Part shown: positions 8,544-18,530 of the stretch, in pieces
How positions within the stretch are numbered: the stretch's first letter is position 1
Layout of the letters: the number at the start of each line of letters is the position of its first letter
DNA from: a bacterium
GTDB taxonomy: Bacteria; Actinomycetota; Thermoleophilia; Miltoncostaeales; Miltoncostaeaceae
DNA: 64,000 bases
NCBI GenBank assembly: GCA_029977205.1
Contig: JAPOLI010000003.1
Location: forward strand, 1-64,000
Direction of reading: 5' to 3'
The notes under the pieces: model-generated
Database searches by the model: none
The model's input: only the letters and a program-made list of their open reading frames with translations
What the model was told of the DNA's origin: nothing
Position numbers and translations under genes: made by a program

Positions 8544-9446
8544 TCAGACCTTGAGGAAGCGGCGCAGTGTGATCGCGCTGCCCACGGCGCCGAGCAGCGC
8601 GCCGGCCCCCACGAGGACCAGGGTGAGAAGCGGGAACGCGATTGTGCCCGCGGCCGATCCGGTCTTGGTGAGTGCGCTGTCGGCACCTGCGGCCCAGGCG
8701 TCCACGACGCCGACCTTGATCCCCCAGAGCATCGCGACCGCCACGATGGCGCCGACGAGTCCGCAGATCACACCCTCGATCATGAACGGCCAGCGGATGA
8801 ACCAGTTGGTCGCCCCGACGAGGCGCATCACCTCCACCTCACGACGGCGCGCAAAGATGGACAGCCGGATGGTGTTGCCGATCAGGAGGATGGCGGCGAG
8901 CAGCAGGATGCCGATGAGAACGAAGCCTGCCCACTGCACGAACTTGGCCGCGGTGAGCAGGCGGTCCGCGGTGCTCTCCGGGTACACGATGCCCTCAGTG
9001 GGATCGAGGGCGGGGTCGTCCTTCAGGGCCGCCACGATGACATCGGCATTCTCGGCGTCATTCGGCTTCACGTTGAACTTCGCAGGCAGCGGGTTGCTGG
9101 GCAGCTCGTCGAGGACCGAGGGGTCGCGCAGGCGCTCCTTCATGATGCGCAGCGCATCCTCCTTCGACACGTACGTGGCGGAGGCCACGGTCCCGTCGGT
9201 GCGAAGGCCGTCGATCTTGCCGCGCAGCGCATTCACCTGGGCCACGGTGGCGGTGTCGGCGATGTACACATCCACGTCGACCTTTGCCTTCTGGGAATCC
9301 ACGGCCGAGCGCACGTACATGAACGACGGGATGAAGGCGCCGAGGATGAACACGGCGATGAGGGCCGTGACCGTCGCGGCCACTGAGATGGCAGCGTTGG
9401 CGCGAATGCTGCGGAGAGCCTCGCGGAAGAACATCCCGAGCTTCAT
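8544..9446 (-). CDS. ftsX: cell division protein FtsX
   Basis: 300 residues with the FtsX topology: one membrane segment near residues 21-43, a large extracytoplasmic loop (about 45-165), then three membrane segments, with the cytoplasmic motif FARRREVEVMRLVGATNWFIRWPFMIEG between the second and third. With FtsE it forms an ABC-type complex that activates peptidoglycan hydrolases at the septum. The start overlaps the ftsE stop by 4 nt (ATGA). Length and order match actinobacterial ftsE-ftsX. Confidence 0.95.
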   Translation of the reverse strand: MKLGMFFREALRSIRANAAISVAATVTALIAVFILGAFIPSFMYVRSAVDSQKAKVDVDVYIADTATVAQVNALRGKIDGLRTDGTVASATYVSKEDALRIMKERLRDPSVLDELPSNPLPAKFNVKPNDAENADVIVAALKDDPALDPTEGIVYPESTADRLLTAAKFVQWAGFVLIGILLLAAILLIGNTIRLSIFARRREVEVMRLVGATNWFIRWPFMIEGVICGLVGAIVAVAMLWGIKVGVVDAWAAGADSALTKTGSAAGTIAFPLLTLVLVGAGALLGAVGSAITLRRFLKV

Positions 9447-10300
9447 GCCGGAACCTCCGAGGGGTGATGGTGATAGCCGCCGGACTCCGCATCACGCACG
9501 ACCTTGCCCTCCTGGAGCGCGATGACGCGCATCTGCATGCGGTCGACCGTGTGCTGGTCATGCGTTGCCACGAGGACGGTCGTTCCCGTGCGATTAATGC
9601 GGAGGAGCAGGTCCATGATGCCAAGCGAGGTATCGGGGTCGAGGTTCCCGGTCGGCTCGTCTGCGATGAGCAGCCGCGGATGGTTCACAAGAGCACGCGC
9701 GATCGAGACACGCTGCTGCTCCCCGCCCGAGAGCTCCCGCGGCAGGCGGTCATACTTCCCGTCGAGGCCTACCAGCGACAGGATCTCCGGGACGCGTAGG
9801 CGCACGTTCTTCTGGCTGTGGCCGGTCACCTGCAGGGCGTAGGCCACGTTCTCGGCGGCGGTGCGATCCGGCAGGAGGCGGAAGTCCTGGAACACGCAGC
9901 CGATGGCACGCCGCAGGTATGGGACCTTGCCGCGCCGCAGCGTTGCGAGGTCGCGACCGCCCACGATCACCTCGCCAGAGGTGGCGCGGAGCTCGCGGAT
10001 GATCAGGCGGATGAACGTGGACTTCCCCGAGCCCGAGGGACCCACCAGGAAGACGAACTCACCGGTGCCGACGCGCAGCGAGACGCCATCGAGGCCGCGC
10101 GAGTCCCCGCCGTAGGTCTTCACGACATCGCGGAACTCGATCATCGGCCCCGGACCGGGGCGGAAGATGTCGTGCTTCTGGCGCGTGCCGTCGCTGACCG
10201 CTTCGCTGAAGAGAGGCGCCACCTCGTCCGGGGACGCGGGCGCATCAGCAACCGGGACCAGCGTGAATTCGGGGCGGCCCGAGTCCTGGCCGTCGCTCAT
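9443..10300 (-). CDS. ftsE: cell division ATP-binding protein FtsE
   Basis: An ABC ATPase with Walker A GPSGSGKST (about residue 86), signature LSGGEQQR and Walker B LLIADEPTGNLD. It powers FtsX. The typical FtsE begins with an MIEFxxV strand; here MIEFRDVVKTYGG starts at ATG 10144. I report the longer form from ATG 10300 (285 residues) because GGGAG lies 7 nt upstream and the intervening 52 codons (beginning MSDGQDSGRPEF) read as acidic, protein-like sequence. If ATG 10144 is used, the protein is the usual 233 residues. The extension has no motif I recognise. Confidence 0.88.
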   Translation of the reverse strand: MSDGQDSGRPEFTLVPVADAPASPDEVAPLFSEAVSDGTRQKHDIFRPGPGPMIEFRDVVKTYGGDSRGLDGVSLRVGTGEFVFLVGPSGSGKSTFIRLIIRELRATSGEVIVGGRDLATLRRGKVPYLRRAIGCVFQDFRLLPDRTAAENVAYALQVTGHSQKNVRLRVPEILSLVGLDGKYDRLPRELSGGEQQRVSIARALVNHPRLLIADEPTGNLDPDTSLGIMDLLLRINRTGTTVLVATHDQHTVDRMQMRVIALQEGKVVRDAESGGYHHHPSEVPA

Positions 10301-10541
10301 ATGGGAACTCCCGTCAGGGGTCGAACTCTCGTCATCGGATCGGGTTTCGCCACCGTGGCGATGCCCCCTGCCGCGACGACGCGGGACGTGCAATCCCCCT
10401 TACAGGTAGCCGACCCGGCACACGCACGCATTCCGCACGGTTCCAAGGTGCCACAGTCCAAACCGCTGCGGGCACGGGACAACGCGCCCTGTGGACAAGG
10501 TGCCTGTCACCGGGTCGGGAGCCCTGTGGACACGGTGCCTG
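10301..10541. other. intergenic stretch between flavodoxin-like gene and ftsE
   Basis: This 241-bp gap holds two palindromic repeats (see 10486-10546) next to the flavodoxin-like gene. In the ftsE leader a small hairpin lies at 10347-10361 (TCGCCA/TGGCGA). I see no convincing -10 box for ftsE and no RNA gene. Confidence 0.5.
10486..10511. repeat. REP-like palindromic repeat, copy 1
   Basis: CCCTGTGGACA followed by GGTGCCTGTCACC, where GGTG and CACC are inverted arms around 5 nt. It is 24/26 identical to copy 2, which begins 35 bp further on. Confidence 0.65.
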
Positions 10542-10546
10542 TCACG
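10521..10546. repeat. REP-like palindromic repeat, copy 2
   Basis: Same unit as copy 1 in the same orientation, separated from it by 9 bp. Its last bases (GTGAC read on the minus strand) supply the TGA stop codon of the flavodoxin-like gene, so the element abuts the coding region exactly. Confidence 0.65.
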
Positions 10547-11033
10547 GAGGGGTGGGGCCTGTCGCCTCCCTGGCGATGGCGCGGGCCCAGTCCACGATCT
10601 CGTCCTTCGGGCGGTAGTCGCATTCCGCGACGCGGAGCGTGAGGCACATGGCCTTCTCCCGGGGGCGCAGGTTCGGGCTGTCAATCCGCCCCGGGAAGCA
10701 CCTGTGCTCACGCGCATCGGTCCATTCGAGGAGGCGGCCGAACTGCACAGACTCCTCATCCGCCGGAAATGGCGGCCCGGTCACCGGTCCGCTCGAGAAG
10801 ATCCAGCAGGGCATGGCTCTGAGGGCATCTGAGTGCGTGCGCGTCCATTCGCGCACGTTCTCCACCCACCGGGCCGCGTACACGGCGCCGCCGACGACAG
10901 CGATGTCATAGCCCTCTGGACCGGGTGAGTCCTCGGCGTCCCTGAGGTCGGCATCGATACCGCCCTGCCGCAGGCCGTCGACGACCCACTCCCCCATCTC
11001 GCGGGTGCCACCATGGCGCGAGCCCACCACCAC
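10542..11033 (-). CDS. flavodoxin-fold domain protein
   Basis: 163 residues with a flavodoxin-like FMN-binding start (VVVGSRHGGTREMGEWV, the phosphate loop after strand 1) and AVVGGAVYAARWVENVREW near residue 46. It resembles flavodoxin-domain proteins related to HemG (menaquinone-dependent protoporphyrinogen oxidase). The electron partner is unknown. GTG 11033 is the first ordinary start. The first beta-strand seems to begin about four codons earlier (IRALVVVGSRHGG, with ATC at 11045), just after the prfB stop, so the true start may be an unusual codon. It is downstream of prfB by 14 nt and probably co-transcribed. Its stop codon lies inside a repeat. Confidence 0.7.
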   Translation of the reverse strand: MVVGSRHGGTREMGEWVVDGLRQGGIDADLRDAEDSPGPEGYDIAVVGGAVYAARWVENVREWTRTHSDALRAMPCWIFSSGPVTGPPFPADEESVQFGRLLEWTDAREHRCFPGRIDSPNLRPREKAMCLTLRVAECDYRPKDEIVDWARAIAREATGPTPP

Positions 11034-11047
11034 GAGCGCGCGGATGC

Positions 11048-12193
11048 CTAGTCCTCCCCCACCACGGCCAGGCCCTTTGCGCGGCGCTCGAGCTCGGCCC
11101 GCATGAAGGGGTCAAGGGCACCGTCGAACACCGCCTGGGTGTTGCCGGTCTCCTGGCCTGTCCGCAGGTCCTTGACCATCGAGTACGGGTGGATGACATA
11201 TGAGCGGATCTGGCTGCCGAATCCGATCGTCATGCTCTCGCCTCGCTCGCGCGCGGCCTCCTCCTCCCGCCGTTGCAACTCCAGCTCGAGCAGGCGTGAG
11301 CGCAGCATGTTCATCGCAGTCGCGCGGTTCTGGGTCTGCGACCGCTCGTTCTGGCACTGCACCACGACGCCGCTCGGGATGTGCGTGATGCGCACGGCGG
11401 AGTCAGTCTTGTTCACGTGCTGGCCACCGGCACCACTGGCGCGGTACGTGTCCACGCGGATGTCCTTGTCCTCGATCTCCACGTCGGCCTCATCCGTGAC
11501 CAACGGGGCCACTTGAACGGCGGCGAAGGAGGTCTGGCGGCGGTTCGCGGAATCGAAGGGCGACAGGCGCACCAGCCGGTGCACGCCGCGCTCGGCGCTC
11601 ATGAGCCCGTAGGCGTTCGTGCCTTCCAGCGTGAACGTGGCGCTCTTGATCCCGGCCTCCTGGCCGTCCTGGCGGTCCTGGACCGTTGCGGTGAAGCCAC
11701 GGTCCTCGGCCCACCTGAGGTACATCCGCAAGAGCATCTCCGCCCAGTCCTGGGCATCGGTTCCGCCCTCGCCGGACTGAATGGTGACCACGGCGTCCCC
11801 GGCGTCGTGCTCCCCGCCGAAGAGGCGCGACTCCTCGAGCACGAAGAGGCGGTCCTCGGCACGTGTGAGGCCGTCGGTGATCTCCTGGGTGAACTGCTCG
11901 GTGAGGCTCCCCGCGCGCTCCTCCTCGCGCGCCAGCGCGGCGAGCTCGCCCAGGTCGGACACCTCGCCCGACAGCGCGCGGTATTCGGCCAGCCGCTGCC
12001 CGTGCCGCGCGTGCTCGGCAGACACCTTGGCGGCCCGCTCCTGGTCATCCCAGAAGTCCGCAGCGCCCATCTGTTCCTCGAGCTCGGCAATACGCGCCTC
12101 GATGACCTCCGGGTCGAGGTAATCGCCCAGGAGCTGCACTCGCTCGGCGAGCCGGCCGGCCTGCTGAGCCAGTGCGTCAGGATCGGTGCTCAT
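11048..12193 (-). CDS. prfB: peptide chain release factor 2 (RF2)
   Basis: 381 residues. The anticodon-like SPF motif (211-213, in RLSPFDSANRR) identifies RF2, which reads UGA and UAA. The catalytic GGQ (256-258, GAGGQHVNKTDSAVR) hydrolyses peptidyl-tRNA. The N-terminal coding region is one continuous frame with no CTTTGA slippery site near codon 26, so the programmed +1 frameshift that autoregulates RF2 in many bacteria is absent. ATG 12193 is 13 nt past the secA stop; secA-prfB order is typical of actinobacteria. Confidence 0.96.
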   Translation of the reverse strand: MSTDPDALAQQAGRLAERVQLLGDYLDPEVIEARIAELEEQMGAADFWDDQERAAKVSAEHARHGQRLAEYRALSGEVSDLGELAALAREEERAGSLTEQFTQEITDGLTRAEDRLFVLEESRLFGGEHDAGDAVVTIQSGEGGTDAQDWAEMLLRMYLRWAEDRGFTATVQDRQDGQEAGIKSATFTLEGTNAYGLMSAERGVHRLVRLSPFDSANRRQTSFAAVQVAPLVTDEADVEIEDKDIRVDTYRASGAGGQHVNKTDSAVRITHIPSGVVVQCQNERSQTQNRATAMNMLRSRLLELELQRREEEAARERGESMTIGFGSQIRSYVIHPYSMVKDLRTGQETGNTQAVFDGALDPFMRAELERRAKGLAVVGED

Positions 12194-12206
12194 CGGGGTC
12201 CCAGGC

Positions 12207-14849
<2,643 letters not shown>

Positions 14850-14885
14850 GCAGACATGTCCGAGCGGCCGCTGGTCAGGGGGAGA

Positions 14886-14891
14886 AGGGTA
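14886..14891 (-). promoter_or_regulatory. -10 box TACCCT upstream of secA
   Basis: TACCCT on the minus strand lies 36 nt before ATG 14849, just after the preceding gene. The same hexamer with a similar leader precedes ahcY. No clear -35. Confidence 0.35.
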
Positions 14892-14907
14892 CCAATGGCG
14901 GGGCGGC

Positions 14908-16878
14908 CTACCCCACGCGGGATGTCATCACCGACCCGCTGCGCTGGATGAGATCCGCCCACACCGCATCGTCGGTGCTGGGCCCGCCCGCCAGGCCACG
15001 CTGTGCCCGGTAGGCGGCCAGTGCGTCGCGCGTACTTGCGCTGAAGACGCCATTGATCCGGGCCCCGATGCCCTGCCCGCGGAGCAACTGCTGCAGGCGA
15101 CGCACGGCGTCGCCGCGCGAGCGCATGCCGATCACCGGGTAACGCGTGGCGCCCGGCCGCGCGAGCGACGCACGGCAGGTGAGCGGCGACGCCAGCCACT
15201 TCCACTGGCCACGGCGTGTGTTCTTCCACTCCCACCAGCTCTCCCCGCCCACGCCCGCAGCCTGCGACGCGCAGCGAAAACGGCGGATGGCCACGGCGCT
15301 CTCGCGCATGTACGTGCTGCCCAGCAGGGCGATCGGCTTGCCGTAGATGCGGTTCCACCGCATCGTCCGCTCCACCGCAAGGGCCGGGGACGCCCGGAAG
15401 GCCTTCCAGTACACCTGCGGCATCGTGAACTGCGCGGCATTCGGGCCGTTCAGGAACGCCGAGTACGGGAACCTGCCGTGCAGATCGACGTACGCGAAGG
15501 TGGTGAGCCCCACCGGATACGCCGTGCCCACGCGCGCGCGCAGTGCGCGCATGTACCGCGCGGCGCGCTGGTAGCGCGTGCGGTAGCGCTCGAACTCGAT
15601 CTCCGCATCCACCACGAGGCAGTCGGCGCCGGCCCGGACTGCCCGGGCCGCGATGGCAGCCTCGGCAACGGGCTTGCGACCGCGGACGTACTGCCACGCG
15701 CACACGCGCAGCCCGGCGGCCCGGAGGGGTCCGACGGCACGGTCGAACTGACTCCAGTACCGCGTGCCGTCGCCCGACTTGATGTGGACCGTGCGCACGC
15801 CGTTGGCCTGGGCGCGATCGATGATGTCCTGAAGCGACGGCTCTGCCCGCCCCACGTACCAGATCCACATGCCCACGCCGCGCACCGACTCGGGCAGCTC
15901 GCCTGCAGGCACCGACCCCGGGAGAGGTGCGCCGGGATCACCCGGCACGCACTCCGACGCGAATCCCCAGACTTCCCGAAGCGCCACCGGGATCGATGGA
16001 CAGCCATCCGGCATCCCCACGGCGGACTCGGCCCGGTAGGTCGTGGCGTCCACGGCCCGGAACAGCCACCACTCCGGGGCGCCGGGCTGCCCCATATCGG
16101 CCATGACCCAGGTACCACCCTCGACGGTGGCGGCGTGCATGCTGCCCGCGACCTCCTCGCCCGTGCGGCCGGCGGCCGCCCACGCCACGCGGATCTGCTG
16201 TCGGAGCAGGTCGGACACCCCGAGCTCATCGGCCGTCCCCGGGGTGGGCGGCGCGATGCGCGCCCACGCCGCCGTCAGGGCATTCACCAGTTCCTGCAGG
16301 TCTTGGGCCCCGCCGCCCGGTCGCACCGTGATGGTTCCGACCAGGCGGCCACCGCGCGATGCAACGGCCACGGTGCGCAGCGCGCCCCCGGGCATGATGG
16401 CGATCGCCACGCGTCCTCCGGGGGTGGCCTCGAGCTCGCTGTTGAGCGCCGACACGGCGCCCGCCTCCGCCAGGAGCGCGAGCACCGACCTCCGGACGAT
16501 CGCGCGTGCCGCAGGTCCGGAGGGGAAGGCAACGGCGAACGACGTGGTGCTCCCTCCGTCCGAGAGGGGCGATGTACGGGTGAGCGTGGCCACCGCCCCC
16601 TGGCCGGCGATGGCGTCGCGGAGCACGGCGAACTGCGGATCCTCCGGCGCGACGACCGCAGCCGCCAGCGCCTCACCGCCGTCTGATGCCGCCTCGACGA
16701 CCTCCCCGGCGCCACCGACCACGGGGGTGGGCGCGATGGCCTGGAGCTCGGCGACCAGCGCGGGGTCGGCGGCCACCGCTCCTCCCGCCGGCACCAGGAC
16801 GGCGAGGAGGGCGACGGCCCACCTGATCAGGTGCCGGCGCGCCTCAGGCCCCCTCGATGAGCCCGAAGTCCCCGTCAC
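14908..16878 (-). CDS. secreted glycosidase-like TIM-barrel protein with peptidoglycan-binding domain
   Basis: 656 residues. A signal peptide or anchor (about 15-36: HLIRWAVALLAVLVPAGG) is followed by an Ala/Gly-rich region of unknown fold (40-290). A glycoside hydrolase-like barrel covers about 325-545, starting GVGMWIWYVG and carrying LVVDAEIEFE, a D-x-E pair like that of GH25-type barrels. A C-terminal PG_binding_1 repeat follows (about 588-640). By domain content it should act on the cell wall outside the membrane, but catalysis is not proven. GTG 16878 overlaps the end of hpf by 35 nt; a start closer to the hydrophobic segment is possible. Confidence 0.75.
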   Translation of the reverse strand: MTGTSGSSRGPEARRHLIRWAVALLAVLVPAGGAVAADPALVAELQAIAPTPVVGGAGEVVEAASDGGEALAAAVVAPEDPQFAVLRDAIAGQGAVATLTRTSPLSDGGSTTSFAVAFPSGPAARAIVRRSVLALLAEAGAVSALNSELEATPGGRVAIAIMPGGALRTVAVASRGGRLVGTITVRPGGGAQDLQELVNALTAAWARIAPPTPGTADELGVSDLLRQQIRVAWAAAGRTGEEVAGSMHAATVEGGTWVMADMGQPGAPEWWLFRAVDATTYRAESAVGMPDGCPSIPVALREVWGFASECVPGDPGAPLPGSVPAGELPESVRGVGMWIWYVGRAEPSLQDIIDRAQANGVRTVHIKSGDGTRYWSQFDRAVGPLRAAGLRVCAWQYVRGRKPVAEAAIAARAVRAGADCLVVDAEIEFERYRTRYQRAARYMRALRARVGTAYPVGLTTFAYVDLHGRFPYSAFLNGPNAAQFTMPQVYWKAFRASPALAVERTMRWNRIYGKPIALLGSTYMRESAVAIRRFRCASQAAGVGGESWWEWKNTRRGQWKWLASPLTCRASLARPGATRYPVIGMRSRGDAVRRLQQLLRGQGIGARINGVFSASTRDALAAYRAQRGLAGGPSTDDAVWADLIQRSGSVMTSRVG

Positions 16879-17431
16879 GGCGACGGTAGATCACGCTGAC
16901 CTCGCCGCTTGCCTCGTTGCGGAACACGAAGAACGCGTGATCGACGAGTTCGAGCCGCACCGCGGCGTCCTCGGGGGTGAGCGACGGCATCTCGAAGCGC
17001 TTGCTGCGCACGATGCGGATGGGCGGCGGGCTCTCGGCGGCGTCGGTGGCCTCCTTGCCGAGGCGGTCGAGCGCCGCGATCTCGGCAGGGGTGGCAGCCA
17101 CGGCCTCGATACCCGGGCCGTGGTGGTCTTTCCTGCGCTCACGCAACCGCTGCGCCACCCGCTCGATGCGATGCGCCGCCAGGTCAATCGCGGCATACAT
17201 GTCGCTGTCGGCCTCGCGCACGCGGATGACCGGCCCCTTGGTACGTACCGTCACCTCGGCGATCTGGCTGTCGGTGATGCTCGGGTTGTGCTCCACCGAC
17301 AGCTCCACCTCGACCTGCGCGGAGTCGCTCATCGGCCCGAGCACCCTCTCGAGCTTGTGCATGCGCTTCTCGGCGTGGTCCTCGAGCGCGTCAGTGACCG
17401 GGAGGTTGCGTCCCCTCACGTGGAGTTCCAT
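16844..17431 (-). CDS. hpf: ribosome hibernation promoting factor, long form
   Basis: 195 residues: an N-terminal HPF/YfiA domain (MELHVRGRNLPVTDALEDHA to about residue 105) and a C-terminal dimerisation domain (RIVRSKRFEMPSLTPEDAA to DGDFGLIEGA). Long HPF joins 70S ribosomes into inactive 100S dimers in stationary phase. ATG 17431 is selected because the domain begins exactly there and the purine-rich AGGGGG precedes it. The gene lies 5 nt after the comF stop. Confidence 0.93.
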   Translation of the reverse strand: MELHVRGRNLPVTDALEDHAEKRMHKLERVLGPMSDSAQVEVELSVEHNPSITDSQIAEVTVRTKGPVIRVREADSDMYAAIDLAAHRIERVAQRLRERRKDHHGPGIEAVAATPAEIAALDRLGKEATDAAESPPPIRIVRSKRFEMPSLTPEDAAVRLELVDHAFFVFRNEASGEVSVIYRRRDGDFGLIEGA

Positions 17432-17435
17432 GGCC

Positions 17436-18161
17436 CTAACCCCCTGTATGGATCGTCCGTCCCCCGACTCTAGTGCCCTCGGCAGGGAGGACGACGCGCG
17501 CGAGTGACACCGCACCACGGCGCGCGCAGCCCGCGGCGCGAAGTGCATGGGCGGCGGCGGCCAGGGTGGCTCCGGTGGTGACCACGTCATCCACGAGAAC
17601 CGCATGAAGAGGCACGGGTGTCACGGCGCGGAAGGCTCCCGCAACCTGCGCGCGGCGGTCAGCGGCGCTGGAACCCCGCTGCGCAGCGCGGATGGCGGGG
17701 CGCTCGAGGCACTCCTCAACCGGCACGGCCCACGCCCGCCCAAGAGCGTTCGCGATGAGTGCCGCCTGGTTGAAGCCCCTGTCGGCGCGGCGGCGCGGGG
17801 TGATGGGGATCGGCACGAGCACCGCACCCGCGGGCGGCGGCAGGACATGCTGCACGATGAGGGCCGCGAGCGGTGCGGCCAGGCTGCGCCGCCGGGAGTC
17901 CTTGAGCGACCGCACGGCCTCAGGCATGGGCGGGTCGTACCGGAAGGCCTGCCGGGCCTGCGTGACACCGCTGATGCACTGGGGGCACGTGCGGCAGGGA
18001 GTCGGCCACGGATGACCGCATTGCTGGCAGCAGTCGGCGCCGATCACGGCCAGTCGCCGCACGCATGGGTCGCACAGCGGAGGGCCCGGCATGGCGCAGG
18101 ACGCGCAGCCCTCGCCGATCAGGATGTCCAGCGCAGCGGTGCCGATCCTTCCCAATGCCAT
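17436..18161 (-). CDS. comF: ComF family phosphoribosyltransferase-like protein
   Basis: 241 residues. The N-terminal zinc-ribbon region has CASCAMPGPPLCDPC and CCQQCG...CRTCPQC cysteine pairs. A type I phosphoribosyltransferase fold follows, with ITPRRRADRGFNQAALIA and the PRPP loop VLVDDVVTTGATL near residue 195. ComF proteins assist DNA uptake or recombination in competent bacteria; in actinobacteria the role is unsettled. Start ATG 18161 fits the family N terminus; ATG 18233 is an alternative. It runs divergently from infA and forms an operon with hpf. Confidence 0.88.
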   Translation of the reverse strand: MALGRIGTAALDILIGEGCASCAMPGPPLCDPCVRRLAVIGADCCQQCGHPWPTPCRTCPQCISGVTQARQAFRYDPPMPEAVRSLKDSRRRSLAAPLAALIVQHVLPPPAGAVLVPIPITPRRRADRGFNQAALIANALGRAWAVPVEECLERPAIRAAQRGSSAADRRAQVAGAFRAVTPVPLHAVLVDDVVTTGATLAAAAHALRAAGCARRGAVSLARVVLPAEGTRVGGRTIHTGG

Positions 18162-18239
18162 GCACGGATGATGGGCTGCCCGGACGCGCACGCGCGGGTC
18201 GGATTGCCGCAGGTGTGTGCCGGAATCACCCATCCGCGC

Positions 18240-18245
18240 TAGCGT
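18240..18245 (+). promoter_or_regulatory. -10 box TAGCGT upstream of infA
   Basis: TAGCGT places transcription initiation near 18252, downstream of the only ordinary in-frame start (GTG 18217). If real, it excludes that GTG. The opposite strand reads TAGCGC at 18236-18241, a weaker candidate for comF. Confidence 0.4.
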
Positions 18246-18284
18246 TCCCCCGACAGGGCGCGCACCAGCGCTCATCCGCGAGAC

Positions 18285-18291
18285 GAGAGGA
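18285..18291 (+). promoter_or_regulatory. Shine-Dalgarno GAGAGGA deciding the infA start
   Basis: GAGAGGA ends 6 nt before the in-frame ACG at 18298. No ATG, GTG or TTG is in frame at a suitable distance; the nearby TTG at 18293 is out of frame. Confidence 0.55.
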
Positions 18292-18297
18292 CTTGCC

Positions 18298-18525
18298 ACG
18301 GCCCCTACCGAGAAGGAGCAGGCTATTGAGTTCGAGGGCGAGGTCACCGAGGCCCTGCCCAACACGTTCTTCCGCGTGGAGCTCGATGGAGGGCACGTGG
18401 TGCTGGCCAAGCTGGCCGGGCGCATGCGCCGCAACTACATCCGTGTGAACCCCGGTGACCGGGTGAAGGTCGAGGTCTCTCCCTACGACCTCACGCGCGG
18501 GCGCATCACCTACCGCCTCAAGTAG
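18298..18525 (+). CDS. infA: translation initiation factor IF-1, apparent ACG start
   Basis: A 75-residue OB-fold protein matching IF-1 along its length: [39 protein letters not shown] and [15 protein letters not shown]-1 occupies the ribosomal A site during initiation. Normal IF-1 begins 5-8 residues before IEFEGEV, which here falls on an ACG codon (18298) with a good Shine-Dalgarno 6 nt upstream. The nearest conventional start, GTG 18217, would add 27 unrelated residues and lies upstream of the likely promoter. A sequencing or assembly error in the first codons is the main alternative. The gene is monocistronic or leads into the decarboxylase gene 5 nt later. Confidence 0.88.
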   Translation, partial: TAPTEKEQAIEFEGEVTEALPNTFFRVELDGGHVVLAKLAGRMRRNYIRVNPGDRVKVEVSPYDLTRGRITYRLK

Positions 18526-18530
18526 TCCCC

